From: CBDCWQ01 sp965223435
Lineage (GTDB): Bacteria > Myxococcota > Kuafuiibacteriia > Kuafuiibacteriales > Kuafuiibacteriaceae
DNA: 64,000 nt
Direction: 5' to 3'
NCBI GenBank assembly: GCA_965223435.1
Contig: CBDCWQ010000023.1
Coordinates: forward strand, 1,488,001-1,552,000
Position numbers and translations under genes: made by a program. Under the pieces are notes generated by a model. That model did no database searches, was not told where the DNA came from, and saw nothing but the letters and a program-made list of their open reading frames with translations. This document shows positions 19,001-27,905 of the stretch, in pieces; the first letter of the stretch is position 1; each line of letters begins with the position of its first letter.

Positions 19001-19161
19001 CGTTCTCTCACCTTGCAGCGCTTCGGCCCGCAGTGGATGCGTTCTTCGAAAACGTGATGGTGATGGATGAAGACCTCGATGTTCGAGCCGCTCGGGTCGC
19101 GCTTTTGGCATCGGTTCACGCGGTCTTTTCGCCGCTGGCTGATTTGACGCGTCTCAGCTGA
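16063..19161 (+). CDS. glyQS: glycine--tRNA ligase, alpha and beta subunits fused in one chain
   Basis: This class II synthetase charges tRNA-Gly. Residues about 1-300 match the alpha (GlyQ) subunit: FQELIFRLQRFWSDRGC, PYDIEKGAGT, HHQFQVILKPSP, FTYFQQCGG. After a short charged linker (about residues 300-320), residues 320-1032 match the beta (GlyS) subunit: ELFVEVGTEELPAKE, ATPRRLAV, VLGPP and a C-terminal anticodon-binding domain. Most proteobacteria make two separate chains; single-chain fusions are known in some other bacteria. The ATG at 16063 follows an AAGGCAGG site and gives the normal alpha N-terminus. Confidence 0.95.
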   Translation: MSDAVSRASTFQELIFRLQRFWSDRGCILAQPYDIEKGAGTYNPHTFLRALGPEPWRVAYVEPSRRPTDGRYGDNPNRLYRHHQFQVILKPSPKDVQGLYLDSMAALGIHPLDHDIRFVEDNWESPTLGAWGLGWEVWVDGMELTQFTYFQQCGGLECRPVSAELTYGLERIAMYLQGVDNVYDLSYAPGIRYREVFHEDEVEFSRFTFESLDVKAYLGLYEACEKECARLVELNLVIPAYDHLLKAAHAFNALDASGAISVTERQAYILRIRDLAKACAEAYVALRESLGFPLLQAESERPQKAEPSGGSERPGTRGELFVEVGTEELPAKEVWSALCQLRDGVSSRLQKLSLSHDAPKIYATPRRLAVAFSGLPQKQDDVTKEVLGPPVQAAFRDGAPTKAALGFAKGQGQPVEDLFRKHTERGEYVALTVTEKGEPTAKLLPDVVEAAIGSIAFSRSMRWGSQDESFSRPIQWLVALYEGAVLPVQFAGVSAGGESRGHRFHAPDAFWVEGQEAYVSELKKRSVMADIEGRRAMLVEGANALAEKRGAQLYEDEDLMDELVQLVEWPHPLLSEFDPRFLEIPREVLISEMIHHQRYIPVVDENGALLPCFVVVANTKVVDQDLSLQGYRRVLTARFEDGAFFFKEDQKTPLYQRVDGLKNVRFHRALGSVYDKVARNAGLSFWMVSALGAELGIHEVASRFVSSAEARALADGSEPGDTKLRFCWRLARACFLAKADLGTLMVYEFPDLQGVMGAYYARLSQEPEDVAQAVREHYQPKGAHDTLPQGVLGALVGLADRLDSIVGVFSVGKGPTGTADPFGLRRAAMGVIRVLRDRAWHLSLSGALDQAGKALVSRAKKDGTKVKTEVLEFFRARIKGLMGADGIPADVAEAVLAAGFDDVVDAFARAEALAQLEESPDFEPVLVTFKRVANILKNQTPSSLDPLRFRAPEEKQLHAALAKVQGEVELAARGRDFASAFSHLAALRPAVDAFFENVMVMDEDLDVRAARVALLASVHAVFSPLADLTRLS

Positions 19162-19198
19162 GCGCGGCGGGCGGCGCATATCGGGCGAGGGCAGGGCG

Positions 19199-19765
19199 TC
19201 AGCGCTTTCGGAGCGCGTCAGACGCTCGGTCGATGTGGTGTTGCGCTTCTTGAATGTGGAGCAATCCGTCTTCACGGTGTCGCTCGTAAAGAAGGCTATA
19301 GGCCCGCAGGGTGTCTTCGATGGCGGTTGCGGCTGCACTGAGCGCCTGGATGGCCGGGTCGGATCCAGGTTCATCGAGCAAGCACCGGGCCACGATGTGC
19401 AGACGCTCCATCTCCAGGGGTCTGGCAACCGTCTGAAAGGTGCGATCAGCGGATGGCTCCTTGAACAATTGGGTCGCCGTTTTACGCACCTCATGCTCCA
19501 ATTTTCGGAGATCTTCCATGCAGGCCCTGAGGGCCCGGGCGTCCACCTTTTGCGGCCGCTCGAGCGGTTTGGCTGAAGGGAGGCGATCGAGGGTGTGGAT
19601 GATGCCCCGAAAAATGAGCGAACAGATGAGCGCGATGAGGAGGACAAAAAGTGCCACCACGAACCTGCGGTAGGGCCTGAAGGCCTGCCGCTCGTCGGAT
19701 TCGGGCTCGTCGTGCTCGGTGGTCACGGCCAAGAAGGCGTACCCTGGTGTTCTGGACGGCGCCAA
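19199..19765 (-). CDS. single-pass membrane protein of unknown function
   Basis: The 188-residue product has an acidic cytoplasmic N-terminus (DEPESDE), one membrane segment (about residues 35-55, FVVALFVLLIALICSLIF) and a helical, charged periplasmic part of about 130 residues with no motif I recognise. It is convergent with glyQS (37 bases apart) and divergent from the acyl-CoA ligase. The upstream start is a TTG; a GTG 13 codons further in is equally possible. Confidence 0.65.
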   Translation of the reverse strand: MAPSRTPGYAFLAVTTEHDEPESDERQAFRPYRRFVVALFVLLIALICSLIFRGIIHTLDRLPSAKPLERPQKVDARALRACMEDLRKLEHEVRKTATQLFKEPSADRTFQTVARPLEMERLHIVARCLLDEPGSDPAIQALSAAATAIEDTLRAYSLLYERHREDGLLHIQEAQHHIDRASDALRKR

Positions 19766-19977
19766 GGTGAGAACCCACGCAAAAATGACTCTCAGGCGGG
19801 TTAACGCTGACTTTCGAGCGCACCCGCCTCTGCGATCCGGCCCGCTTCACCGGCTCCATGATGGATGAGCTGCTAGGATGCGGTCCTACACTGGCTCTCG
19901 CTCGGTCTTGCAAGAGACCACATTGTGAGGCAACCCTCGGCGGGACGACCTTCGTCGGCAGGAAAAGGGGACACCTC

Positions 19978-21786
19978 GTGGCCGAAAGCATCATCGCAAC
20001 CTTTGAACAGACAGTGAAACGCCGCGGGGCGTCGCGGGCCGCTCGCTTTCGGAATCGCGAAGGCGCGTGGGAGAGCCGGACTTGGGACGAAATGGACCGC
20101 GATCGACGGGCCTTGGCCTCTGGGTTATTGGAGCTCGGCGTTGCGGCGGGCGCCCGGGTCAACGTGCTTGGCAACACGTCCTATCGCTGGATGCTGGCGG
20201 ATCTCGCGATTCAAAGCTGCGGCGGGGAAACCGTACCCATCTATCAGTCCAACCTCCCCCACGAATGTGCGTTTATCATCCAAGACTCTTCGGGGACCAT
20301 GGTGTTTGCAGAAGACGCCAGCCAAATTGAGAAACTCGAAGAGGTGCGGGATCAAATCGGTGCGGTCAGCAAAGTCATTCTGATGAGCGATGAGCCCCAG
20401 TCATCCGAATGGGTCATCGGCTTTTCAGAGTTGATGGACCTGGGTACAAACAATCAGGAAAAACACGCCGCATCCTTGCGCGCCCGGACCGATGCGCTGG
20501 GCCCCGACAGCATTCTTACGCTCATCTACACCTCGGGTACCACCGGTCAACCGAAGGGGGTCGTTTTGCCCCATTCGGCGATGCTCTATGAGATAGAGGC
20601 GACCAAAAACGTGGGCATTGCCCTCGAAGACGACATTCAACTGCTCTTTTTACCGATGGCACACTCCTTCGCCAAGGTGCTCCAATGCACATGGCTAGGG
20701 GTGGGGCACGAAATGGCCATCGACAGTGAAATCACGCGAATCGGTCAAAACCTTAAGGAAGTGCGGCCGGACGTGGTTTGCTCGGTCCCCCGGATCTTCG
20801 AAAAAATGTACGCCAAAGTGGTGGGCACCGGTCTTGAGTCGACCGGCATCAAAGGCAAGCTGTTTCGTTTCGCGATGGCGGCAAGTGACGAAGATGCCCG
20901 GCTGCGCATTGCGGGCGAGCCGGTTCCGCTGGGATTGAGTTTGAAGCTCGCATTGGCCAAGAAACTGGTGTTTTCGAAAATCCACGCCAAGCTGACCGAT
21001 ACCTTTGGTGGCCGAATTCGGTTTTTCATTTCTGGAGGCGCCCCTCTTCCCAAAAAAATGGCTTACTTCTTTCACAATGCCGGCATCCTGATCCTCGAGG
21101 GGTACGGGCTGACCGAGACCTCGGCGGCGACTTCGGTGAACCTGCCCCATCGGAACAAGATTGGGACTGTGGGACCACCGGTGCCGGGTACGGAGTTCAA
21201 AATTGCCGAGGATGGGGAAATCTTGGTTCGGGGTCCAGGGGTCATGCGCGAATACTGGAACCGACCGGAAGCGACCCGCGAGGCGCTTTCTCCCGACGGT
21301 TGGTTCGCCACCGGGGATGTCGGAAATCTTGACAGTGACGGCTACCTGAGAATCACCGACCGCAAAAAAGATCTGATCGTGACCGCCGGAGGCAAGAATG
21401 TTGCACCGCAAAAAATTGAGAGCTTACTGAAGTCTTTGAGTCCATTGATTTCTCAGGTGGTCGTCCACGGGGACCGCCGCAAGTTTCTGAGTGCGCTGGT
21501 CACACTGGATGAAACCCAGGCCACGCAACTGGCCGCGAAATCCGGCCGAAATGGGAGCTACCAAGAGATCGTATCTTCCGAGGAAGCGCGAAAAGCAATT
21601 CAAGACGTGATGAATCGGGCAAATGCTCAGCTTGCGAGTTACGAGACCATCAAGAAGTTCAAGATCCTCGACAAAGATTTTGTCATCGGTGAGGAACTGA
21701 CGCCGACGCTCAAGGTCAAGCGTAAGTTGTGTAACGAGAAGTTCAAAGCGGTGCTCGACGGTTTTTATCAAGAGCGCGTCGAGTAG
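19978..21786 (+). CDS. long-chain fatty acid--CoA ligase (AMP-binding family)
   Basis: The enzyme activates fatty acids to acyl-CoA through an acyl-adenylate, feeding beta-oxidation or lipid synthesis. Diagnostic ANL-family motifs are present: the P-loop IYTSGTTGQPKGV, GYGLTETSAA, GWFATGDVG, and the hinge plus catalytic region ITDRKKDLIVTAGGKNV with the C-terminal lysine domain. The GTG at 19978 is chosen because it follows GGAAAAGGGG and opens directly into the conserved fold; about 602 residues, as in FadD15/ACSL-like ligases. Beta-oxidation genes lie 18 kb away on the other strand. Confidence 0.92.
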   Translation: MAESIIATFEQTVKRRGASRAARFRNREGAWESRTWDEMDRDRRALASGLLELGVAAGARVNVLGNTSYRWMLADLAIQSCGGETVPIYQSNLPHECAFIIQDSSGTMVFAEDASQIEKLEEVRDQIGAVSKVILMSDEPQSSEWVIGFSELMDLGTNNQEKHAASLRARTDALGPDSILTLIYTSGTTGQPKGVVLPHSAMLYEIEATKNVGIALEDDIQLLFLPMAHSFAKVLQCTWLGVGHEMAIDSEITRIGQNLKEVRPDVVCSVPRIFEKMYAKVVGTGLESTGIKGKLFRFAMAASDEDARLRIAGEPVPLGLSLKLALAKKLVFSKIHAKLTDTFGGRIRFFISGGAPLPKKMAYFFHNAGILILEGYGLTETSAATSVNLPHRNKIGTVGPPVPGTEFKIAEDGEILVRGPGVMREYWNRPEATREALSPDGWFATGDVGNLDSDGYLRITDRKKDLIVTAGGKNVAPQKIESLLKSLSPLISQVVVHGDRRKFLSALVTLDETQATQLAAKSGRNGSYQEIVSSEEARKAIQDVMNRANAQLASYETIKKFKILDKDFVIGEELTPTLKVKRKLCNEKFKAVLDGFYQERVE

Positions 21787-21794
21787 GGTACCCT

Positions 21795-23099
21795 GTGAGG
21801 GCTCTGTTGAACGCAGCAAGAGAGCCCGTTTCGGCAACGCTCGGTTCGAACCGGCGCGGGCCTTTGTTTCGGTCGCCGGTGGACGCCAAGATTTCCCCCG
21901 GCGTGTGCGGCGTTTTCTTTGGCCTGGGCGTGTTGGCGCTCGGTGGTCAGGGCATCGCGTTTGGACAATCGGGATTCATGGCATCCCCGACCGCAAAAAA
22001 TGCCCAAGCCTATGGGCGGGTCTTCGTGAGCCAACGGGTTTACGATTTGGACGGTGACGGGACGAGCGAGGTTTGTGTCATTCAGCGCCACGGGAATGAA
22101 TTTGTTTTGCGGATCTACCGGCCCATGGGTGCTGGGGATGACGCCGAGGGTTTTAGGGTGGTTGCCGAAAGTGAGGTCCTGGTGGCCACGCGGGTGCTTC
22201 GTTTTGAGCTGCGTCGCATGCTGGGTCGTCGACTGCCTCAGATTGTGGCGGCTCTGGAACAAAAAACACCGGCTCAAACCACTTTGCATCTGGTGGTGAT
22301 GGGTGCCACCGAGGAAGGCATCAGGCGCATCTTTCAGAAGAGTTTCTTGGTGCCCGATGGGCACAAAAAAAGCCTGAGCTCGGTGGACTTCGGTGATCTG
22401 AGCGGGGTTTATGATCTCCGTGACGTGAATGGAGACGGTCTGGAGGAGATCGTGTGGAGCCGTGCTTGGGAGCATCTTTCGGTGGATGGACCTCGGGGCC
22501 GGGTTCGGTTTGGGGTAGGGGCTCGTCAAACCGTGTTCGCCTATGATCGCGAGCGAGAGCGTTATGCGCTTCAAAGTGAGAACGCGCGGGCAGACTTCTT
22601 GCCCCCGAGACCCGCGTTTGAGGTTCGAGCTTCGGTGCAAGTGCCCAAGATCTGGGGAACGGCCCAGCCGTTTTGGGCCACGGACGGAGACCTCGGGACT
22701 TCTTGGAATGTCCCCTCCTCGCGCGCCCTCGGGGCCACGCTGAAGGTGCGGTTTCGGGCACGAGAAAAGATCTCGATGGTGCGTGTCGTCCCAGGGTGTG
22801 GGGCCAGCAAAGAGGCATGGACCGAGCACCACCGATTGCGGGGATTTACCTTGACCTTGGGTTCAGGTCTCAGGGTGCGGGTGGATCGCCGCCGGCTTTT
22901 CGCGTGCTCGCCGGGCGTTCTTGCTCAGGGCAGCTTTCCCCTAAACGGGGACTTTGGTGCTCAGGTTCTGGTTTTTTTCCGAGAGCCTCAGGAGATGTCC
23001 TGGGCTCGCCTCGAAGTCACGGGGGTTGAGCGTGGTGTCGGTTCGGTCTCGGAGGTCTGCCTGAGTGAGCTGAGTTTTCACTCCAGTGTAAGCCCCTAG
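21795..23099 (+). CDS. secreted protein with FG-GAP-type repeats and a discoidin-like C-terminus
   Basis: The 434-residue product has a long N-terminus with a hydrophobic stretch (about residues 38-57) that may be a signal peptide. Calcium-loop-like repeats follow (DLDGDGTSE near residue 84, DVNGDGLEE near residue 215) as in FG-GAP/integrin-like proteins. The C-terminal part (ATDGDLGTSWNV onward) resembles F5/8-type carbohydrate-binding domains. The function is unknown; a surface or periplasmic binding protein is the best guess. It starts 8 bases after the acyl-CoA ligase stop and is probably co-transcribed with it. Confidence 0.65.
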   Translation: MRALLNAAREPVSATLGSNRRGPLFRSPVDAKISPGVCGVFFGLGVLALGGQGIAFGQSGFMASPTAKNAQAYGRVFVSQRVYDLDGDGTSEVCVIQRHGNEFVLRIYRPMGAGDDAEGFRVVAESEVLVATRVLRFELRRMLGRRLPQIVAALEQKTPAQTTLHLVVMGATEEGIRRIFQKSFLVPDGHKKSLSSVDFGDLSGVYDLRDVNGDGLEEIVWSRAWEHLSVDGPRGRVRFGVGARQTVFAYDRERERYALQSENARADFLPPRPAFEVRASVQVPKIWGTAQPFWATDGDLGTSWNVPSSRALGATLKVRFRAREKISMVRVVPGCGASKEAWTEHHRLRGFTLTLGSGLRVRVDRRRLFACSPGVLAQGSFPLNGDFGAQVLVFFREPQEMSWARLEVTGVERGVGSVSEVCLSELSFHSSVSP

Positions 23100-23159
23100 G
23101 CACGAAGACAAAACGAAACCTTGCCACTGGCTTCGTTTTGCCGTGAAATCCGCCGCGCC

Positions 23160-24113
23160 ATGAGGATTGTTCCGGTGCTTTTTCCCAGCGATCTTGGACG
23201 CACCGACCGGGGCCGGTACCAAGAGGGCGGTGAGCGAGGCGCGCCCGACCTTTTGCTGGATATGCTGGAGGGTGAAGGGGTCAGGATGGCCCGGCCCATC
23301 ACGGTCTCGGTCGAGGTTCCGCAGGAGCCCGACGCTGAAGATGCCCCCCTCAAACTGGATGCGGCGATCGCCCGGGCGGTTGTCGCCCTTGCGGAGGTGG
23401 TTGAATCGGTCAATGCCGATGCCAATTTCCCCCTGATCCTCGGTGGTGATCAAATCGCCCTTTGGGGGCACATCATGGGGCACTCGGATCGCCACCAAGA
23501 GGGGATTGGGCTCGCGGTCCTATCCGACGGTGCCCTGGATTTGGGAACGCCGGGGCCTCCGGTCTACGACGATGCGGCCCGTTTGGGGAGTGACCCTGAG
23601 GTCTCGGAAACCGGGAATGCCCACGGCATGATTTTGTCCGGGGCACTGCGTATGATTCCCGACGACTTTGCGATCGGCAAGCTGCTCCGAAAAAGCGCGG
23701 TGCAAGCCGCCCAGACCTCCGTCGTGGGGGTTCGTGGCCCGCTCACAGCAGCGCTTCGTGCGAATGAAAAAGCCGCGGGCATTGAAGTGTGGCGTATGGA
23801 ACGCCTTGAGCTGGATGGAGAGTCTGCCTACCGCTCCATGCTGAGTCGACACCTGTCTGAAGGACCCATCATCTTGTCCATCGATGCCACCGGCCTCGAT
23901 CCCGACTTGATGACCGCCGTCAGAGATCCCCGCTCCGATGGTCTCGACTGGAGTTTTCTCAAGCGGTCCTTGGAGCAGTGCCTTCCTCACGTGGATCGCA
24001 TTTTGGGCCTGGATGTGTCCGAGCTCGATCCCACCCAGGATGACGCCCACCACGGCGCCCTTCTTCGGTTTGGAGAGACATTGGCGCCCTTTTTGCGCAA
24101 GTTAACCCGCTGA
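23160..24113 (+). CDS. arginase/agmatinase-fold protein lacking several metal ligands
   Basis: The 317-residue product follows the ureohydrolase fold: LILGGDQ near residue 98, GNAHGM near residue 155 and SIDATGLDP near residue 240. In active enzymes these read GGDH, DAHxD plus GNxHG, and SxDxDxxDP. Here the first His is Gln, the DAHxD His is Ala (SDGALD) and the second Asp of the last motif is Thr, so three of six Mn ligands are changed. It is therefore probably not a standard arginase; it may be a non-catalytic or altered relative. The ATG at 23160 begins the fold (MRIVPVLFPSDLG). It lies alone between the secreted protein and pheS. Confidence 0.75.
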   Translation: MRIVPVLFPSDLGRTDRGRYQEGGERGAPDLLLDMLEGEGVRMARPITVSVEVPQEPDAEDAPLKLDAAIARAVVALAEVVESVNADANFPLILGGDQIALWGHIMGHSDRHQEGIGLAVLSDGALDLGTPGPPVYDDAARLGSDPEVSETGNAHGMILSGALRMIPDDFAIGKLLRKSAVQAAQTSVVGVRGPLTAALRANEKAAGIEVWRMERLELDGESAYRSMLSRHLSEGPIILSIDATGLDPDLMTAVRDPRSDGLDWSFLKRSLEQCLPHVDRILGLDVSELDPTQDDAHHGALLRFGETLAPFLRKLTR

Positions 24114-24175
24114 ACTTCGGATTGGACCAAGACGGGCGTTGACCAAAAGTCGCCGACGCCGTTCATTCCCGCAAC

Positions 24176-25279
24176 ATGTCGCGTTCTAGTCGTACCGGCG
24201 ATGAATTTGAGGGCCTCGAGGACGAGGGGCCCACCGAGGCGCGTCTGGGCTCGGTGGAGGCGGCTTTTAGCGAAGATCTGAGTCGGGCCAATGCCTCTTT
24301 GGCGCTTGAGGCCCTGCTCGAGGTGCGCTCGCGCTATTTTGGCCCCAAAGGAGCGATGACCCGACTCCTGAGATCCGTGGGGCGTCTCCCACCGGAGTCT
24401 CGGCGTGATGCCGGGAAAACGACAAATCTTCTCAAACGTCGCCTTGAGGAGCAGCTCAAAGAGGCGCTTACGGCAAGAGAACGCTCGGTTCGGGACGAGG
24501 AGCTCAGGCGGGCGCGTCTGGACGTGACCTTGCCTGGGAGGGCCCCCATGTTTCGGGGGGGGCTTCATCCGGTGACGCGCACGGTCTACGAGATGACCGA
24601 TGCCTTTGCGCGCATGGGGTTTTCGGTGGCCACCGGTCCGGAGGTGGAGCTGGACTGGTACAACTTTGAGGCCCTCAACTTTCCACCGGACCACCCCGCG
24701 CGGGATATGCAAGACACGTTTTTTGTGGCCCCCCCGGACGCCCGCGGTATCCAAGAACTGGTGCTTCGGACCCACACGTCTCCGGTTCAAATTCGGACCA
24801 TGGAGGCTCGGGGCGCGCCCCTCGCGATCGTCTCTCCAGGCCGGGTCTATCGATGCGACGACGACCCCACGCACTCGCCCATGTTTCACCAAATCGAAGG
24901 ACTTTGGGTGGATGAGGGTATTTCGATGGCGCATCTCAAGGGTGTGCTGAACAGTTTTGTCAACGTCATGTTTGGCGAGCGCGAGGTCCGCTTGCGCCCG
25001 TCCTATTTTCCATTCGTCGAGCCCGGTGTGGAGGTCGACGTCGCCTGTGTGTTCTGCGAGGGTGAGGGGTGCAAGGTGTGCAAGACCACGGGCTGGATGG
25101 AAATCCTCGGGGCCGGCATGGTTCACCCCAAAGTGCTGGAGGCGTGCAAGATCGATTCTGAACGCTACACCGGCTTTGCCTTCGGGCTCGGCATCGATCG
25201 CATTGCGATGCTTCGCTACCACATTGACGATCTCGCGCATTTGTTTCGAAGCGACGCCCGCTTTTTGGGCCAGCTTTAA
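24176..25279 (+). CDS. pheS: phenylalanine--tRNA ligase alpha subunit
   Basis: PheS is the catalytic subunit of the heterotetrameric class II synthetase. The 367-residue product has an N-terminal helical coiled-coil (about residues 10-110) and the catalytic core: HPVTRT, the motif 2 region VYRCDDDPTHSPMFHQIEG, the Cys cluster (CVFC...CKVC near residue 290) followed by GWMEILGAGMVHP, and motif 3 FAFGLGIDRIAMLRY. It sits 19 bases before pheT, the usual operon. Confidence 0.97.
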   Translation: MSRSSRTGDEFEGLEDEGPTEARLGSVEAAFSEDLSRANASLALEALLEVRSRYFGPKGAMTRLLRSVGRLPPESRRDAGKTTNLLKRRLEEQLKEALTARERSVRDEELRRARLDVTLPGRAPMFRGGLHPVTRTVYEMTDAFARMGFSVATGPEVELDWYNFEALNFPPDHPARDMQDTFFVAPPDARGIQELVLRTHTSPVQIRTMEARGAPLAIVSPGRVYRCDDDPTHSPMFHQIEGLWVDEGISMAHLKGVLNSFVNVMFGEREVRLRPSYFPFVEPGVEVDVACVFCEGEGCKVCKTTGWMEILGAGMVHPKVLEACKIDSERYTGFAFGLGIDRIAMLRYHIDDLAHLFRSDARFLGQL

Positions 25280-25298
25280 GTGCGGGTAAGGATGATCT

Positions 25299-27749
25299 AT
25301 GCGCGCGTCACTCAAATGGATTAAGGAACTCCTTCCCACCCTTCGGTCTACGCCTCGGGCCATCAGCAAGCGTTTGACGGCCGCCGGGTTGGAGGTCGAC
25401 GAGGTTGTGAATGAAGGCCAGGGTCTCGAGTCGGTGGTGGTGGCGGAAGTTTGTTCGCTTGTGCCCCATCCGGAGGCCGAAAGGCTGCAGGTGGCCGAGT
25501 TGGATGACGACCGCGGTCGCCACACGGTGGTCTGCGGCGCGGCCAACATTGAGGTGGGGCAAAAGGTCGCTTTTGCGCCCGAGGGTTCTGTGCTTCCGGG
25601 TGGGATGAAGATTGAAGCGAGGCCGGTGCGCGGGGTGATGAGTCGGGGCATGGTTTGCTCAGAGGCGGAGCTCGGTCTCGATGACCAGTCCGCCGGTATC
25701 TTGGTGCTCCCATCCCGAGCGCGTCCCGGGCGGACGCTGGTTGATGCGCTCGGGTTGAAAGACGTGATTTTCGAGCTTTCGGTGACGCCGAATCGTCCCG
25801 ACGTCTTGTCCCACTTTGGGTTGGCCCGTGAGCTTGCGGCCCTCTTGAGGCTCCAGCTTCCTCGAGTCACGGGGAGGATTCGGGAGTCTCATGTGGAGTC
25901 CAGCTCTTTGGTCTCGGTGGAGGTGAAAAACGAGGCGCGCTGCCCGCAATATATGGCGCGGGTGATCGGAGGGGTACGCGTGGGCCCATCGCCGGCGTGG
26001 GTGCGCCGCCGGCTGAGGGCCGTTGGCCTACGTTCGATCTCCAACGTGGTGGACGCAACCAATCTGGCCCTTCTTGAGTTGGGGCATCCGCTGCATGCTT
26101 TTGATCTGGAAAAGCTTGGTGGGGCTAGGATCGTGGTTCGTTCAGCGGCGCCCGGGGAACGCATCACGTTGATCGACGGCCAGGACTTGGCGCTTTTTGA
26201 AGACGATTTGGTCATTGCCGATGACCGACGGGCGGTGGCCCTCGCCGGTGTCATGGGAGGCGGTACTTCGGAGGTCAGCGCGTCAACCACTGAGGTTCTT
26301 TTGGAGTCGGCTTATTTTGAGCCACGGGGCGTTCGCCGGACTTCCAAAAGACATGGTCTTCATACCGAAGCTTCCCATCGCTTCGAACGCGGGGTTGATC
26401 CCGGCATGGTCAAGACCGCGCTCGACCGCTGTGCGCGGCTGATCGTGGAACTGTCCGGCGGCCGTGTGGCCAAAGGACATTTTTCGCAAGGCGAGGGTGT
26501 CAGAGCGCCAGCGCCGATCGCCATACGGCCCAAAAGAGCTTCCCGAGTCTTGGGACGGACGGTCGAGCGCAAGGAAGTACGCGATGCGCTCAAGGCTTTG
26601 GGGCTATCGCCGGTGCGCAAGACGTCGGGCGGGAGCGGCCGTGGGCGTGGGGCGAAAACCGAGCCGGGTTCGATGCTGTTTCGGGTTCCGAGCTGGCGGG
26701 TCGACCTTTTGCGTGAAGAGGACCTGATCGAAGAAGTGGGCCGCCTGTCGGGCTACGATACCATCTTGCCTTGTATGCCGCCGACTTCCACCGCGGTGTG
26801 GACTGAGGGGCCGGCGCCCGACCGGGCCCGCCTCCTTCGGAATTTGTTGGTGGGGCAGGGATTTCAGGAGTGTATTTCGTTGGCCTTTCATGGAGAAGCC
26901 GACGCGACGAGTTTTGGGTTGGACCCGGCTCGGGGTGTGCGTTTGGCCAATCCCCTAGGCGAGGAACGAAGGCTCTTGCGAATGTCGATGTTCCCCGCGC
27001 TTCTCAAAGCCGTTCAGCTGAACCAGGATCAGCTGCCAAGTCGGACCGATCTCCGGTTCTTTGAATTGGGCAAGATCTTTTCTTGGGCGGTGCCTGCTCA
27101 GAAGATGCCCGTGGAGACCGAGATGTTGGCGCTGGTCATGCGCGGGCGGCGACAGCCGGGCGGATGGGCGGCGGACGGTTCGTTGTTGGACATGTTCGAC
27201 CTCAAGGGGGTTTTGGAGTCCCTTTCGGCTGGCGTCCACCTCGATCCCGTGAAGTGGCAGGGTGAGGAGGCGTCGTGGCTTCATCCTCGGGCCCGTGGGG
27301 CTCTGATGCATCAAGGCCGCGCGGTCGGGGTTTTTGGGGAGGCCCATCCTGACCTGCTTGAACGCTTTCAAATCGAAGGGCCGCCGGTATTCATGGCGAG
27401 CCTCGATGTGTGTGCACTGACCGCATGTGTAGGCACGCGCCCGCGCTTTTCGGCGTTGCCTCGCCTGCCGCCTGCGCAAAGAGACCTGTCCTTCGTGTTG
27501 TCCCGCGACGTGTCAGCCTTCGAGGTCATGCGTGTGGTTCGCGAGGCGGGCGAACCTACTTTTTTGGAGGATGCAGAGCTGTTCGACGTCTATGAGGGCG
27601 AAGGGATAGAGGCCTCGGATCGGAGCTTGGCTGTCGCCCTGACCTTTCGGGCCAAGGACCGGACGCTGACCGACGCCGAGGTCGAGCAGGCTGAGCAAGC
27701 GATTGTTTCGGCTCTCGCGGCCCAGGTTGGGGCAAAAATCCGAAATTAG
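25299..27749 (+). CDS. pheT: phenylalanine--tRNA ligase beta subunit
   Basis: PheT pairs with PheS, binds tRNA-Phe and edits mischarged Tyr. The 816-residue product carries the expected domains: the N-terminal EMAP-type tRNA-binding fold (about residues 40-150, VVCGAANIEVGQKVAFA), the B3/B4 editing region (about 205-390), the B5 domain, the catalytic-like core, and the C-terminal ferredoxin-fold anticodon-binding domain (about 720-816). A terminator-like hairpin overlaps the stop codon region. Confidence 0.97.
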   Translation: MRASLKWIKELLPTLRSTPRAISKRLTAAGLEVDEVVNEGQGLESVVVAEVCSLVPHPEAERLQVAELDDDRGRHTVVCGAANIEVGQKVAFAPEGSVLPGGMKIEARPVRGVMSRGMVCSEAELGLDDQSAGILVLPSRARPGRTLVDALGLKDVIFELSVTPNRPDVLSHFGLARELAALLRLQLPRVTGRIRESHVESSSLVSVEVKNEARCPQYMARVIGGVRVGPSPAWVRRRLRAVGLRSISNVVDATNLALLELGHPLHAFDLEKLGGARIVVRSAAPGERITLIDGQDLALFEDDLVIADDRRAVALAGVMGGGTSEVSASTTEVLLESAYFEPRGVRRTSKRHGLHTEASHRFERGVDPGMVKTALDRCARLIVELSGGRVAKGHFSQGEGVRAPAPIAIRPKRASRVLGRTVERKEVRDALKALGLSPVRKTSGGSGRGRGAKTEPGSMLFRVPSWRVDLLREEDLIEEVGRLSGYDTILPCMPPTSTAVWTEGPAPDRARLLRNLLVGQGFQECISLAFHGEADATSFGLDPARGVRLANPLGEERRLLRMSMFPALLKAVQLNQDQLPSRTDLRFFELGKIFSWAVPAQKMPVETEMLALVMRGRRQPGGWAADGSLLDMFDLKGVLESLSAGVHLDPVKWQGEEASWLHPRARGALMHQGRAVGVFGEAHPDLLERFQIEGPPVFMASLDVCALTACVGTRPRFSALPRLPPAQRDLSFVLSRDVSAFEVMRVVREAGEPTFLEDAELFDVYEGEGIEASDRSLAVALTFRAKDRTLTDAEVEQAEQAIVSALAAQVGAKIRN

Positions 27750-27779
27750 GGCAAACCGAAGGGGGGATCGGCTTTGCCC
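27749..27779 (+). terminator. hairpin after pheT
   Basis: GGGCAAACCGA pairs with TCGGCTTTGCCC (one bulge) around a G-rich loop directly after the pheT stop. No U-tract follows. It may end or attenuate the pheST transcript before the MerR-type gene. Confidence 0.4.
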
Positions 27780-27905
27780 CAAACGGTAAAAGGGGCTGCA
27801 TCGAGTCCTTTAGGCTCGGTTTCTTGAGCGTTGACAAGGGCTTGTAGGCTCGGGGTGTCTTGACCCGCACTCCGGACAGGGGCAGACTTTGTCTCGTTCT
27901 TGGTG

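Noticed and set aside
8696..19894. GGTCCTACACTGG shared by the murB-ftsQ gap (8696) and the region before the acyl-CoA ligase (19882)
   Set aside because: A 13-base match between two places in 64 kb is expected by chance, and no further copies were noticed.
23987..25870. 627-codon open frame on the minus strand opposite pheS/pheT
   Set aside because: It is a shadow of the strongly conserved pheST genes; its product is Arg/Pro/His-rich with no motif.
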